Assembly (NCBI GenBank): GCA_029582265.1
Contig: CM055822.1
Location: forward strand, 39,585,058 to 39,649,057
DNA: 64,000 nt
Direction: 5' to 3'
Source of the DNA: Zoroaster sp. YZ-2022
Taxonomy: Eukaryota > Echinodermata > Asteroidea > Forcipulatida > Zoroasteridae
The position numbers were made by a program, and so were the translations under genes. Below are positions 10,955 to 20,197 of this stretch, piece by piece (the stretch's first letter is position 1; every line of letters starts with the position of its first letter). The notes under the pieces are model-generated. The model searched no databases. It saw only the letters and a list, made by a program, of their open reading frames with translations, and was not told the DNA's origin.

Positions 10955-11424
10955 TTAAATCTCAACTTTTATATCGAAACAGATTTCCATGTTTACAGCA
11001 CCAAAAATGGTTGCTCGTACAAAGGCTTTTTTATTTTCTGTCTTGAAGCAAATTTCGTATTCTAAATGCTGCGCTTCATTGTTAAAAGAAAATTTATTAT
11101 CTCGAGCGGGAGAAGGTATATGAGCTACGTCGGCTACAAAGTCGCGCGTTACCGAGTGTGAATAACGACCATCAACCTTCATAAATTTCACAAAAATTGA
11201 ACAGTATGTCGGTGCTTCATCGAACGTGAAAAAAAGGGTAGACTAAAAGATCCCTCCCACCCGAGTTTAATATGTAGTTTTTCGAATAAATGTACCAACT
11301 CTACCCTTTGTTGAATTTCACTCGGTTCGATGCGCCCATGACGTTCATTGATGGATGGATTGTTATTTTTTTTTAAAGAAATTAACTCGTTGTTTTTACG
11401 ACTAGGACCGTAAATACTCGCCAT
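10955..11424 (-). pseudogene. Polinton gene, duplicated copy B
   Basis: About 155 codons starting MASIYGPSRKNNE and ending EICFDIKVEI; paralogue of copy A immediately downstream. The middle contains TYCSIFVKFMKVDGRYSH. The reading frame changes between the WEG motif (~11255) and TYCSIF, the same point as in copy A. Either the break predates the tandem duplication, or the gene normally uses overlapping frames. No function assigned; its position next to capsid-type genes suggests a structural role. Confidence 0.6.
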
Positions 11425-11435
11425 TTATATAATAT

Positions 11436-12120
11436 CTATTTATTAATTTCGATGGTTAAAATGGTCGGCATACCGTGATTATTAATGTCTCTGCCGATAT
11501 AATCTTTAATTTTAAAACTCAATTCGTTAAAAGTACCGGTTTTGAGATTTTTTCGTAATGGATTAGAATATTCTATCCAGGCGCTTTCGCCCAATGATTT
11601 ATCTTGTAAGGGAAAAACGTTTAAAATACTCGACTGTTTACCGTTGTAAAAATTTTCGCTCGTAGAAATTTGATCGCAATGAACGTACATTATTTTAAAA
11701 GGTTGCAAATCAATTTTTCCACGATGCTCACCCATAGATAGAAATAGATCAGGAAACCCGAGTAAATTAGCTAGCCCAGACGAAAATTTGATTTGTTGGT
11801 TTGGTTGAATAATATTTAGCAAAGATTCGCCGGATTTTTCATCGACAGCGAATGTAAGCCAAGGTGTGTTATTTACGACAATTTCGATAATTTCTGTTAT
11901 ATTATAAAGTCCGGGATGGACAAACTGAACTTCTTCCATCGGCTTTCCTCTGTCATTAATTATACGACGCCATATTGTTTTCTTTTTTGCGCACATTATA
12001 GTAACCGACCCAAAAGTTGATAGCCTTTAGCGAAATCGTGAGTTTACCATCGCGATTATCGATACTATGATCTAATACGACCGGCTTGCTAAAAATTTTA
12101 ATTTCGATCGTATGATGCAT
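11436..12120 (-). pseudogene. Polinton conserved structural protein, minor-capsid candidate
   Basis: About 228 codons. The pattern matches a protein present in most metazoan Polintons in the virion-gene cluster: an N-terminal strand-rich part, a 'PGLYNITEI' motif, 'LANLLGFP', 'IMYVHCDQIS', and a C-terminal 'DYIGRDINNHGMPTILTIEI' beta-rich end. I read it as a jelly-roll-like minor capsid or vertex candidate; the exact role is inference. One frameshift near 11990 separates the first ~42 codons from the rest. It is divergent from the gene at 12148, sharing a 27-bp intergenic palindrome. Confidence 0.65.
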
Positions 12121-12147
12121 TTTATTATAATATAAGTTTATAATAAA
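12121..12147. promoter_or_regulatory. Palindromic bidirectional promoter candidate
   Basis: The whole 27-bp gap between two divergent start codons is TTTATTATAA-tataagt-TTATAATAAA, a perfect 10-bp inverted repeat around a TATA-like core. A similar arrangement (TTTTATTAAA ... TTTAATAAAA) separates the divergent starts at 15333 and 15378. Confidence 0.6.
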
Positions 12148-13522
12148 ATGGCGCTTCCTTTAGCATTTCGGAGTAATTTATCAAAACGGTATCCACAATC
12201 TGGCAATTTTGTAGCTGGAACAATTTCTGCCAGCGACTTGACTAACGTAAATATTTACATTAATGAAAATGATTTTTTTAATGTAACGCTCGCTAATCCT
12301 TTTAACAAGTACAAGTTGCCTCACGTCGATAGCGGCGATATTGTAAATGATTGGAATTCTAATCCGCTAAAGTTTTATCAAAATCGTGGTGTAGTACGAC
12401 TGGGTGCGGAGTGAATTACGAACATTTGTTCCTTTCGAATCCGATGATTAGTAGTTTCCTTAAATTTCACGTCTATTATCAAATTAGACGATTGCTCAAA
12501 GAAATGAGCTGTCCCGCATGTTTTCAAAATTTTTGGAGCGCGTTTGAAAACAATAATTATAGACATTGGTACGTATAATAAAATATGTAGAGAATTTCAC
12601 GTCTCGCCGGTATCCGATTGGAAACAACAAGTAGACAAAAATTCGAGAGGATTGGGAACAGCCTATTATTACGATTACGGCAACGGTTACATTCCGGTAC
12701 CTGGAAAAGACTACGATAATTCGAATGTGCCCGTTGTGTAAAATTATAACGCGCGTGATTATAATCTTTTCAAAGTCGCTAAAAAGATGGATTTTGATGA
12801 TTATCCTTCGACGTATACAGTCGCTTACATTTCACAATCTCCCGATACCCAACAAGCTTGGATTAAATTTATACTCAGTTCGAGCCAAGCTAAAGTTCCA
12901 ACCTTTGCACAGGGAATAGCTCAAGGCTTTACGGATAGTGGTATAGAACGAATCAACGACTCTATAAGAACGTACGTTTACGCTTTATTGGGAGCTCAAG
13001 CTCAAGCTAAAACTGGAATTCTCGTACCGGTACCGGTTTAGATGCAAAAAGAGAATTCTTAAACATTCTAGATGCTTCGATCGATTCTCCGGTAGATTTG
13101 CAATCTTCTTTTCAGAGGTACCAAGATTCTTTACAATACGCTCGATCGCAGTTAAACTTTGTTATCGGAGAAGGTTTATACCTTTTGCCATCCGACATGA
13201 ATTTACGAATAGGTACGTACGTTGGATTCAACAACAATATTTTAATCGCAACGCTTGATTTATCGTTAGGTTCGAAGCAAGACACAAATTCAACACCCGT
13301 TCCCCCTCCGTCACCACCATCCATCGATTCTCAACCACCTCCGCCACCATCCGTTGATTCTCAACCACCTCCGTCCATCGATACTCAACCAGACACTCCA
13401 CCATCTATCGATACTCAACTCTTGACAGTCGATACTCGCCAAGAGGAAAAAAGTCTCTGATCGTTGGTCTCGCGGTTTCTTTTGGGATAGGCGTAATTAT
13501 TTACGAGTTGTTTCGGCGTTGA
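12148..13522 (+). pseudogene. Polinton structural protein with Pro-rich linker and C-terminal membrane anchor
   Basis: About 440-450 codons. It begins MALPLAFRSNLSKRYP, includes 'GYIPVPGKDYDNS', an acidic 'MDFDDYPSTYTVAYIS' block, a helical 'FTDSGIERINDSIRTYVYA' block, then a Pro-rich repeat (PPSIDSQPPPPPSVDSQ, ~13300-13420) and a C-terminal hydrophobic segment (LIVGLAVSFGIGVIIYEL) before TGA at 13520. It resembles a conserved Polinton virion gene next to the capsid genes; penton or minor-capsid identity is possible but unproven. Multiple breaks: stop at 12412, shifts near 12540 and 12740, shift after 13040, and a shift at 13458. Confidence 0.6.
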
Positions 13523-14430
13523 CTCTGTAGATAAGTTAAAACTAAAACTCCGACTCCCGTCAAGGCTAGCCACACATGTTCCGCCGCCCATCTAACCACT
13601 TTTGAAATTGTCGTTAATAACCAACTCAATATTCCTCCGATGATACCCGGTAGAGAATCCAAGGCTTTTTTAATCCGAGTTTCTTTAGCAAATTCGATAG
13701 ATTTGTGAGAGTTTTTTGTATCCAGTCTTTTACACCTCCGCCACTCGGCGTAGGTGGTTACGGGCGTAGGTGGTACGGGCGTAGGTGGTACGGGTGTAGG
13801 TGGTACGGGTTTAGGTGTAGGTAAAACCGATTTTACCCCACCTACGATCACTTCAACGAAGGCATTGATCGCGAGACTAACCGCCGTTAATATATTGACT
13901 AACGTTATGCCTTGTTCTCTGAATATAGTTTCAATTTTTTTCACCTAACGTACTGTCTCTTATTATTTTATGAAACGTTTCTTTGATTCTATTGATTTGA
14001 CTACGAAGAACGTGATCTTGCGCACTCGCGGCCTCTAATCTAAGTCGTCTTTTTTCTTGTTTATGTTGCAGCTTTTTACGGAGCTCTGCGGTTTCTTTTT
14101 CATCTTCATCGTCTCAATCTCGAGCGCTTACGTATTATTTTTAAAGATCAGAGATTTCTTTGTCGAGTGCGTCCAATTTGGCTAAATTATTTACGAGTTG
14201 ACCTCGAGTCGTTTGCAAGGCTTTATCGAGACCCAAGAGTTCTCGCAATGGAAGCCCACCCGCTTCAGTTGTTCTTTTTGAAGAATAGAAACTGCTTCTT
14301 GGATGCTTTCACTTGCAGTTGTCGCAACTTGCGGTAAATCTTGCATCGGAGTGCTTTCAACGTTTGTTTGATTGGGAATAATAACGTTTGGTTCCAACGC
14401 AAAACGAGTCTTTTTTGATATTTTTTTCAT
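13501..14430 (-). pseudogene. Polinton coiled-coil and membrane protein
   Basis: About 310 codons in three frames. It starts MKKISKKTRFALEPN. A Lys/Glu/Arg-rich coiled-coil middle (about 14130-13950) includes 'LRSQINRIKETFHK'. Then come a hydrophobic segment 'GITLVNILTAVSLAINAF', a (PPTPV)n linker (minisatellite, 13745-13815) and a C-terminal amphipathic plus hydrophobic part 'LPGIIGGILSWLLTTISK' with 'VRWAAEHVWLALTGVGVL'. This domain order is common in Polintons. Frameshifts lie near 14245 and 13945-13960. The 5' end overlaps the upstream gene by ATGA and the 3' end overlaps the converging gene by 22 bp. Confidence 0.65.
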
Positions 14431-14888
14431 TCTTCGCTACTTTTGATACCTAATGCTTCATTAAGAAATTCAGTTCCTTTATGTCCTTTTTCTCTCGCTC
14501 TTTGTTCTATTATATTTTTGGTGACAAATTCACTCACGTTGCCTACACGCGTTAAAAGTACATCTTTGTAATAAAAACCTTTTACTATTTTTTCCTCAGA
14601 AATATCTTCTTGCTCAAAATGAAAATATTGAGTATTGAGCATATTGTCGGGATTATAGTTTTCTACATAAAGTTCTCGAAAATTTTCAGTCATGAAGTTA
14701 GTTTGTTGCGCCAATATATTTATGTTAGGAATGTTGTTCGTCCACTCATCTATTTTATCTTCTTCTCTTTCTATTTCTTCTCTTTGTAATATTTCCTGTA
14801 CGGATTGATCATATAGTCGATCATCTTGTTGATCCTCTTGTTCTTTCAGTGGATCAAAGTCATCTATCTCAACTCCTCCTTCCGCCAT
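14427..14888 (-). CDS. Polinton acidic protein, uncharacterised
   Basis: An uninterrupted 153-codon frame, one of the few intact genes in the element. The N-terminal ~60 residues are strongly acidic (DDFDPLKEQEDQQDD and EREEDKIDEW). The C-terminal half is mixed alpha/beta with 'VTKNIIEQRAREKGHKG'. No recognised domain. It is followed by, and overlaps (ATGA), the coiled-coil gene, which suggests coupled expression from one minus-strand transcript. Function unknown. Confidence 0.6.
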   Translation of the reverse strand: MAEGGVEIDDFDPLKEQEDQQDDRLYDQSVQEILQREEIEREEDKIDEWTNNIPNINILAQQTNFMTENFRELYVENYNPDNMLNTQYFHFEQEDISEEKIVKGFYYKDVLLTRVGNVSEFVTKNIIEQRAREKGHKGTEFLNEALGIKSSEE

Positions 14889-14925
14889 ACTTATTTACAA
14901 TTAGTTTTTATTTTTATAGCTTTAA

Positions 14926-15333
14926 TAATTTATAGCTAAAGTAACGTACTGCCGTCATGCCCAAGACGATAAACAATGCTTCTCTGTTTTTTTTTTTTTT
15001 TCTAGGAACGTAAAATCATCTAATTTAGGCTCGTCGTATAAATTTTCCGGTAAATCGAATTGACTGCCGGTAACGATATAATATTCATTCATCGCTTCGT
15101 TTATATCGGTAAAAGTTTTTTTAGCGTTCGATTCTTTTTTTAGTCGATCGTTCATGTAATTTAGATATTTCGATCGCTTTTTAGACCATTCGTCTCTCGC
15201 TTTCCGCTAAATCGTGCCTCTCTCGTTCTTTTTCGGCATCGCCGGAACGTAAACTGGAAAATAAAGTATTTGATCCTGTAAAAGCGAGGGCGTTTACTAT
15301 GGCGCCTCCGATCATCATCGCTATAAAAACCAT
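14926..15333 (-). pseudogene. Polinton small membrane protein with helical tail
   Basis: Starts MVFIAMMIGGAIVNALAFTG, an N-terminal membrane segment, followed by a charged helix (EKERERHDLAESER), an 'INEAMNEYY' segment, an 'LYDEPKLDDF' segment and a C-terminal hydrophobic end (IVLGMTAVRYFSY). This layout is recurrent in metazoan Polintons and suggests a virion membrane or scaffold-like protein; the role is not known to me. Breaks: one-base shift near 15190, and an A/T homopolymer (14988-15003) that shifts the frame before the last segment. Confidence 0.65.
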
Positions 15334-15377
15334 TTTATTAAATACACTTTTTTTAAATTTTAATAAAATAATAGTAC
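15334..15377. promoter_or_regulatory. Palindromic divergent promoter candidate upstream of capsid
   Basis: TTTTATTAAA (15334-15343) is mirrored by TTTAATAAAA (15359-15368) in the 44-bp gap between the start of the minus-strand membrane protein and that of the capsid gene. It parallels the palindrome at 12121-12147. Confidence 0.55.
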
Positions 15378-16779
15378 ATGTTAAGTATGAGCCAAGCATT
15401 CGGACACAAACTAAATCCGTACAGAAAATTGAGAGAACCGAGAGGTATAAAAGGATTGCGGCAAAAAGTCGTCATCACAAACAATCCGAGCACCATCGCA
15501 GAAAATCAACTGTTGACGGTTCGTTTTCCAAATTTGGGAAAAGACGACGTCATCGTTCCGGGTACGGCCAGATTGGCTTTTAACATTACCGTACTCTAGA
15601 ATCCGAAGATGACACCAGAACCCTCGTACATAATATAGGAAGAGCCATCGTTAAAACTATCTCGATCAAGATCGAGGGAAATGAAGTGTATTCTTTAGAC
15701 GATGCGGATGTGTACAATTGTTTCAAAGACAATTGGTTGACGAAAGACCAACTCTCAAATCTCGCGTATCGAGGAATAGAATCGCCTAATATAACTAAAT
15801 TAAGAGTAGATGCCAGCGATGGTGTTCCGGCAAGTAACGAAGGAAAAGACAAAGCTGTCGCGGATGCTTTTAGAAATAGATAATGCATTCCGCTCCACTT
15901 TGAACTATTGACCGGTCATCAACCGTATTATCAAGCCGGGCTGGCGGATCGGCTGACTTATGAATTCACGTTTAATAAATATTCGAAAGTTATTAAAAGC
16001 AAGGACGACGCTAGCAAATATATCATAAGCGGAATTCCTCTAGAATACGAGGTTGTCACCAATCCGCAACTCGCTCGAACGATTAAAAATCAATATAGCG
16101 ACAAGTTGGCTATATTGTACGACAGAGTCTTGAGACAAAGCGTAAAACCCGTAAACAAGAGAGATAAAACGTGGAATATAAATCTCAATACGCCGGCAAA
16201 AAGCATGACAGGAATATTGTTTTTATTTAAAGAGCCTGATGTAAAAGATTCTTGGAAATTTTATAATCCAAACATTAGCAAAATTTCAATTACTATCGAA
16301 GGAGTCCCCAATCAACTTTACGCGCAAGTTATGAGCATGTATAAAAATGTCGTCTGTGTAGTTTTTTCACAGACACTCTGAGGGCACTGAGCATACAGTG
16401 CTATACACACATCGGTGTGGGGCAAAATTAAATCAATTGTTTGTCTCCCGACGCGGGAGTTTCAACAACCTATATATATCAACACTGGGAAGAAATTCAA
16501 AAATATTTCGGAGATTCGAGAGAAGAACACGCCATGAGAGTAACCAAAGCTTTAGGCTTGTCGAATGTGAAACAATCCAATTACTACCTCGATAAATACG
16601 GTAACGACGACAACAAAGTTCACGGAAGTGGAAGGCGAGTAGAAAACTTATCCGAAGGGATTACCATTCAACTCGAAAAAGAGTCAGAAGCTGCCGGCGA
16701 ATTATACTGCTACACTTACATCATCATGGACGCTCAACTCAATATTGAAAATGGGCGATTTTATTCCGCGATATATTAA
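15378..16779 (+). pseudogene. Polinton major capsid protein (double jelly-roll type)
   Basis: This gene builds the predicted icosahedral shell. Order of signals: 'IAENQLLTVRFPNLGKDDV' and 'IVPGTARLAFNI' in the N-terminal region; 'IGRAIVKTISIKIEGNEVY'; 'LADRLTYEFTFNKYSK'; 'IPLEYEVVTNPQLA'; 'KSMTGILFLF' with 'ISITIEGVPNQLYAQ'; then C-terminal 'SGRRVENLSEGITIQLEKE' and 'IIMDAQLNIENGRFYS'. Length ~450 codons fits the family. Damage: frameshift at ~15597, in-frame TAA at 15881, and ~100 bp of hairpin-rich insertion near 16340-16445 with a further frame change. The capsid identity is strong; two jelly-rolls are inferred from the family. Confidence 0.8.
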
Positions 16780-16806
16780 AAAAAATCATGTTGAACAGTA
16801 TTAAAC

Positions 16807-17470
16807 ATGTTACCTAGATATCCGCACGCCGCATTAATCTGCGGACAAACCGGATGTGGAAAAACAGAATTTGCTTTAAATCTTTTGGAAAAAGAATATC
16901 GTAAATATTTTGAATATATCGTTATACTATGCCCGACCGTCGCATAAAATCTCGCTTATCAAAACAGAAAATGGATTTGAAACGATGAGCGAGTGTACAT
17001 CAACGATTTGAGCGATTTATCGCTAAACAATAGTTATAAAAATTTACCACGACGCTTTTAAAGGAGATGAGACGCTGTTTATCATCGACGACTGCTCCGC
17101 GACCAAAGCGTTAAAACATAGAAAATACGATGAAAATAATAAATGTATGATCAGTCAGTTGGACTTTAGCGGCAGGCACGCCAAACACAGCTGTTGGATT
17201 ATTTCGCAAAAATATAATAGCGTGTTGAAAGATTTTAGAGAGCAACTAAAGTGGCTGAGTATATTTTATTGTAAGGATAGAGACTCGTTCGAAAATTGTC
17301 TTCGAGAAAATTACGTCATACCGAACCAAGAATTGAGAATGGAAATTAATCGAGAATTAAAAAGAGCTAAACATTGCAAGTTGATTTTAAAAACGGATCA
17401 ACCGACCGATTCCGAAATACTAGACGGATCTGACCAGGTCGTAATTGGTTACTTGGATAGGTCGCAGTAG
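16807..17470 (+). pseudogene. Polinton A32-like genome-packaging ATPase
   Basis: FtsK/A32-type ATPase that would translocate the genome into capsids. Walker A is GQTGCGKT near codon 13, Walker B is LFIIDD near 17075, and the downstream 'SGRHAKHSCWIISQKYNSV', 'FYCKDRDSF' and 'LILKTDQPTDSE' blocks are typical of Polinton ATPases. Length ~215 codons fits. It lies 27 bp after the capsid stop. Broken by stops near 16946 (TAA) and 16978 (TGA) and a frameshift near 17035. The C-terminal two thirds remain open. Confidence 0.85.
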
Positions 17471-17770
17471 GTTACTTGATAGGTCGCTGTAGGTGACTTG
17501 GATAGATTACTTGATAGGTTACTTGATAGGTTACTTCAAAGATGATGTATATTTGTAATTGCATTGTAATTTGTAGGTACATGTATCTCGGTACATAATT
17601 GTTTTCCCTATGCTATCATTGTATATTGTTTGTGTTAATGTTTTTTCTTTGTTTCCGCGCCTTGAGCGCCCAGCAGGGTGGATATGTGCGCGCTAAAAAT
17701 CTTTATTATTATTATTATTGATAGGTTACTTGATAGGTTACTTGATAGGTTATTTGATAGGTTATAATAA
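17440..17770. repeat. Minisatellite of 'gataggttactt' units, interrupted
   Basis: Units like 'ttgataggttac' recur on both sides (17450-17535 and 17718-17765). A short LINE tail (17537-17721) is inserted in the middle. Confidence 0.8.
17537..17721 (+). mobile_element. LINE 3'-end fragment
   Basis: Only the last ~185 bp of the same LINE as at 8646-10612, including 'ccgcgccttgagcgcccagc' and the ATT tail. Severe 5' truncation is typical of LINE retrotransposition. Confidence 0.85.
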
Positions 17771-17785
17771 AATTTTTAGATAAAT

Positions 17786-17929
17786 ATGCTAATCGAATGT
17801 TTAGTTGGATTTTGTGTATTTACAAACTGTTTGGTACTCGGCGGAGTCGTATTTTTTATTCGTAAATACCGGTATTCGTACGTCAATGATGAATTTATAA
17901 AACCGTTAACTAGAGCAAAGCAAATTTGA
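17786..17929 (+). CDS. Small membrane peptide in Polinton
   Basis: A 47-codon frame. Residues 1-27 are a single hydrophobic segment (GFCVFTNCLVLGGVVFFI) followed by a basic RKYRYSY stretch, so it could be a type I or signal-anchor mini-protein. It is preceded by 'ttataataaaa', the same AT word as in the candidate promoters. Function unknown; the coding assignment rests on position, codon composition like its neighbours and the clear hydrophobic segment. Confidence 0.45.
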   Translation: MLIECLVGFCVFTNCLVLGGVVFFIRKYRYSYVNDEFIKPLTRAKQI

Positions 17930-17956
17930 CAGAAAAATAACAAGTATTATATAATA

Positions 17957-18551
17957 ATGGAAGAAGTTGCGAACATTTTAAACGAAGAGCCGCGGCAAGC
18001 AAGTTGCGTCGAAAATATCGCTCTACCTCCTATTAACAACAACAATAAGCGCAGCGATCGTTTGTTGGCCGTCGTAGCTGGAGGAAACTCGAAAAAAATA
18101 TTTAGGTAAAGAATATACCATCTCCGACATTGAAACTTTAAACGCTACAGATCAAGAAAAATTATACGCGCGATACGAAGCGAGACTAGGTCGCGACATG
18201 TTATCCTCGTTAGGCTCCTCGATCATAAGTCTTTACGCTAAAGCGTTGGGATCCAGTATAAACATGACGGATGTGATGGGATACAAATTTACGATAGATG
18301 ACGAAGATGGTTTAATTACAGATTTAGAAAAAGACCCGCTCATTTCTAGCGCTCTTTCTTGCGGATTATGCGAAGTATACTACAAGTACTGAATATTCTT
18401 GGCGCCAATCGCAACGGCGCTAATTTCAGCAAAACATTTTAAAAGAAAAGATTCTTGTCTAATTTATAAAGACGATGGAGCAACGCGAGCCGGAAAAAAA
18501 CGGAGGAGACGAAAGAATCGGGCGAGCCAACCAACGTGTCCCAGCAAGTAA
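17957..18551 (+). pseudogene. Conserved Polinton protein, function unknown
   Basis: A family found in many metazoan Polintons. Signals are 'YTISDIETLNATDQEKLYAR' then 'YEARLGRDMLSSLGSSII', 'LITDLEKDPLISSALSCGLC' and 'EVYYKY', followed after a TGA by 'IFLAPIATALISAKHFK' and a basic tail (GKKRRRRK). The N-terminal ~50 codons are in another frame (shift near 18095 in an A-run). The TGA at 18390 replaces what reads as a Gly codon position. The basic tail suggests nucleic-acid contact; the role is not established. Confidence 0.6.
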
Positions 18552-18883
18552 CAGAAACTCCGCCGACTAAAATAAAACAATCCAAACAGAGTTGCGGCCG
18601 GTAAAAGTCTCGCGGAACTTAAATAAAAAAAGGAAAATTTTAAAAAGAAAGTCGACGACGTAAACGTTACAACAACAGGCGTAAAAAAAGAAAGAGATGA
18701 AATAAACTCGTTGTACATTGGTTTGGGAGTAATAGCCGTTGGAGGTTTTGCATATTTCATCTGCAAAGCGCTAAACTCTAACGCGGTAGAAATTATTGAG
18801 CAGCCTGCGATAGAACCCGTAGCTTTGCCGGTAGCGGTAAAAACTGTTGCCAAAAAAGAAGTTAATGTATTCAAAATGGATTA
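18475..18883 (+). pseudogene. Polinton single-pass membrane protein
   Basis: A Lys/Glu-rich N-terminal region with frameshifts precedes one clear membrane segment (LYIGLGVIAVGGFAYFI, ~18710-18760) and a Val/Ala/Pro/Lys-rich tail ending in VFKMD. The start overlaps the end of the preceding gene. Stops near 18600 and 18628 in the membrane-segment frame show decay. No function assigned. Confidence 0.5.
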
Positions 18884-18917
18884 AAAAAATTAAAAAATAT
18901 TGTCTATATAATATAAA

Positions 18918-19162
18918 ATGTCTACGATAGATACGAACGGAATCGTCAATGCAGACTCTCACGGAGGAGTCATAGGAATTATAACCGTCATTTATAGCAT
19001 GGCCGCTAAAAAGTGTTTAAAATAAATCCAGCTGATTTGGGAAAGCTGGTTGTAAGCGACAGTTTTAAACTCACCGCAACGGTCGGGTCGGCGTTAATGA
19101 CTCAAACGTGGTTGGTTCAACAAGGAATTTTACCTAAAAGTATTATGAATTCTCTCAATTAA
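18918..19162 (+). pseudogene. Short Polinton protein, broken by one frameshift
   Basis: Begins MSTIDTNGIVNADSHGG with a short hydrophobic stretch (VIGIITVIYSMAA). After a frameshift in the A/T-rich word near 19012 it continues 'INPADLGKLVVSDSFKLTAT' and 'WLVQQGILPKSIM' to TAA at 19160. About 80 codons in all. 'ctatataatataaa' immediately precedes the ATG. Unrecognised. Confidence 0.45.
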
Positions 19163-19179
19163 ATATTTATAAACAATAA

Positions 19180-20196
19180 ATGGATAAGCGTACAAGATTA
19201 AAACTCAAAAACGCTTATTACAGCCCGAAAGGATATCAAAAGGGTCTAGAAGCGATTGAGAAATTAGCTCAAGAAACTAAAATGTGTTCAAGTACAACTC
19301 GAGAGTGGTTGAAAAAGCAAGCGTTATGGTAAATTTATCTTCCGTATCCAAAATATATTCCAAGACCGACCAGCTCAAACGCTTTTCAAGAAAAATCAAA
19401 CGAGGTTCATCAAGCCGATTTGTTGTTTCTTCATCACGATACAGTCGGTAAAAAAGTTTACAAGTACGCATTAACAATCTCCGACGAAGCCAGTAGGTAC
19501 AAAGAAGCCGAACCGTTAGACGACAAGACCGCCGCGCGAGTGAGCGACGCATTTGAAAAAAAATTACCAGAGGAGTCCGCTAACTTGGCCAACAATCCTC
19601 AAGGTCAATCCGTAAGCGAGCGTAAATTGCGAGCGTAAATACTTTAATGAGAAAAAACAACGTCACTATACAGAGAGGCGAGGTCGGAAATCATAGAGCG
19701 CAAGGCATCGTAGAACGATTAAACAGAACTTTGGCAAAGAGATTGTTTTCTCATTAATACGCGCAAGAAATAGCAACGCATGCAAGATCTAGAGAATGGG
19801 TAAAGAGGTTAACGCTAGCCATTAAAGCTCTAAATAACGAAGAAACTAGACTTATATGACTAAAACCAAAAGATGATACAAAAATGAAATCTATTAAACA
19901 GAATCCAGCCGCACCGGCTCATCGTCTGGTAGGTAATAGAGAGAAAAAGATTGTTTCGAATGCAAACGTTAGATATTTATATGCACCTAGTGAAGCCGAA
20001 AATGATACTCGTAGACGAGCCACCGACCCGATATGGTCCATACAAACTTTCACTATTAAAAATGTTGTTGTCGTAGAAAATCAACCCGTATTGTATTATT
20101 TAGAAACGGGTCCTTAGAATTTAGAATCGTAGTTTCGTAAGAGAAGAATTACAAATTGTTCCGAGAGATACAGAACTTCCACCAAAAAATATTTAG
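19180..20196 (+). pseudogene. Polinton integrase (retroviral-type DDE)
   Basis: Would join Polinton ends to chromosomal DNA. N-terminal helical region (YYSPKGYQKGLEAIEKLA), then the catalytic core beginning 'HQADLLFL' (first Asp). The second-Asp region is scrambled by a shift near 19560. The Glu motif is 'GNHRAQGIVERLNRTLAKRL' near 19690. The C-terminal DNA-binding part has 'VRYLYAPSEAENDTRRRATD' and 'VLYYLETGP'. Breaks: TAA at 19330 where a Gln is expected (ALW*IYLP), a frameshift near 19560, TAA near 19755 (FSH*YAQ), TGA near 19857 and a stop near 20117. It ends 1 bp before the converging PolB remnant. Confidence 0.8.
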
Positions 20197-20197
20197 C

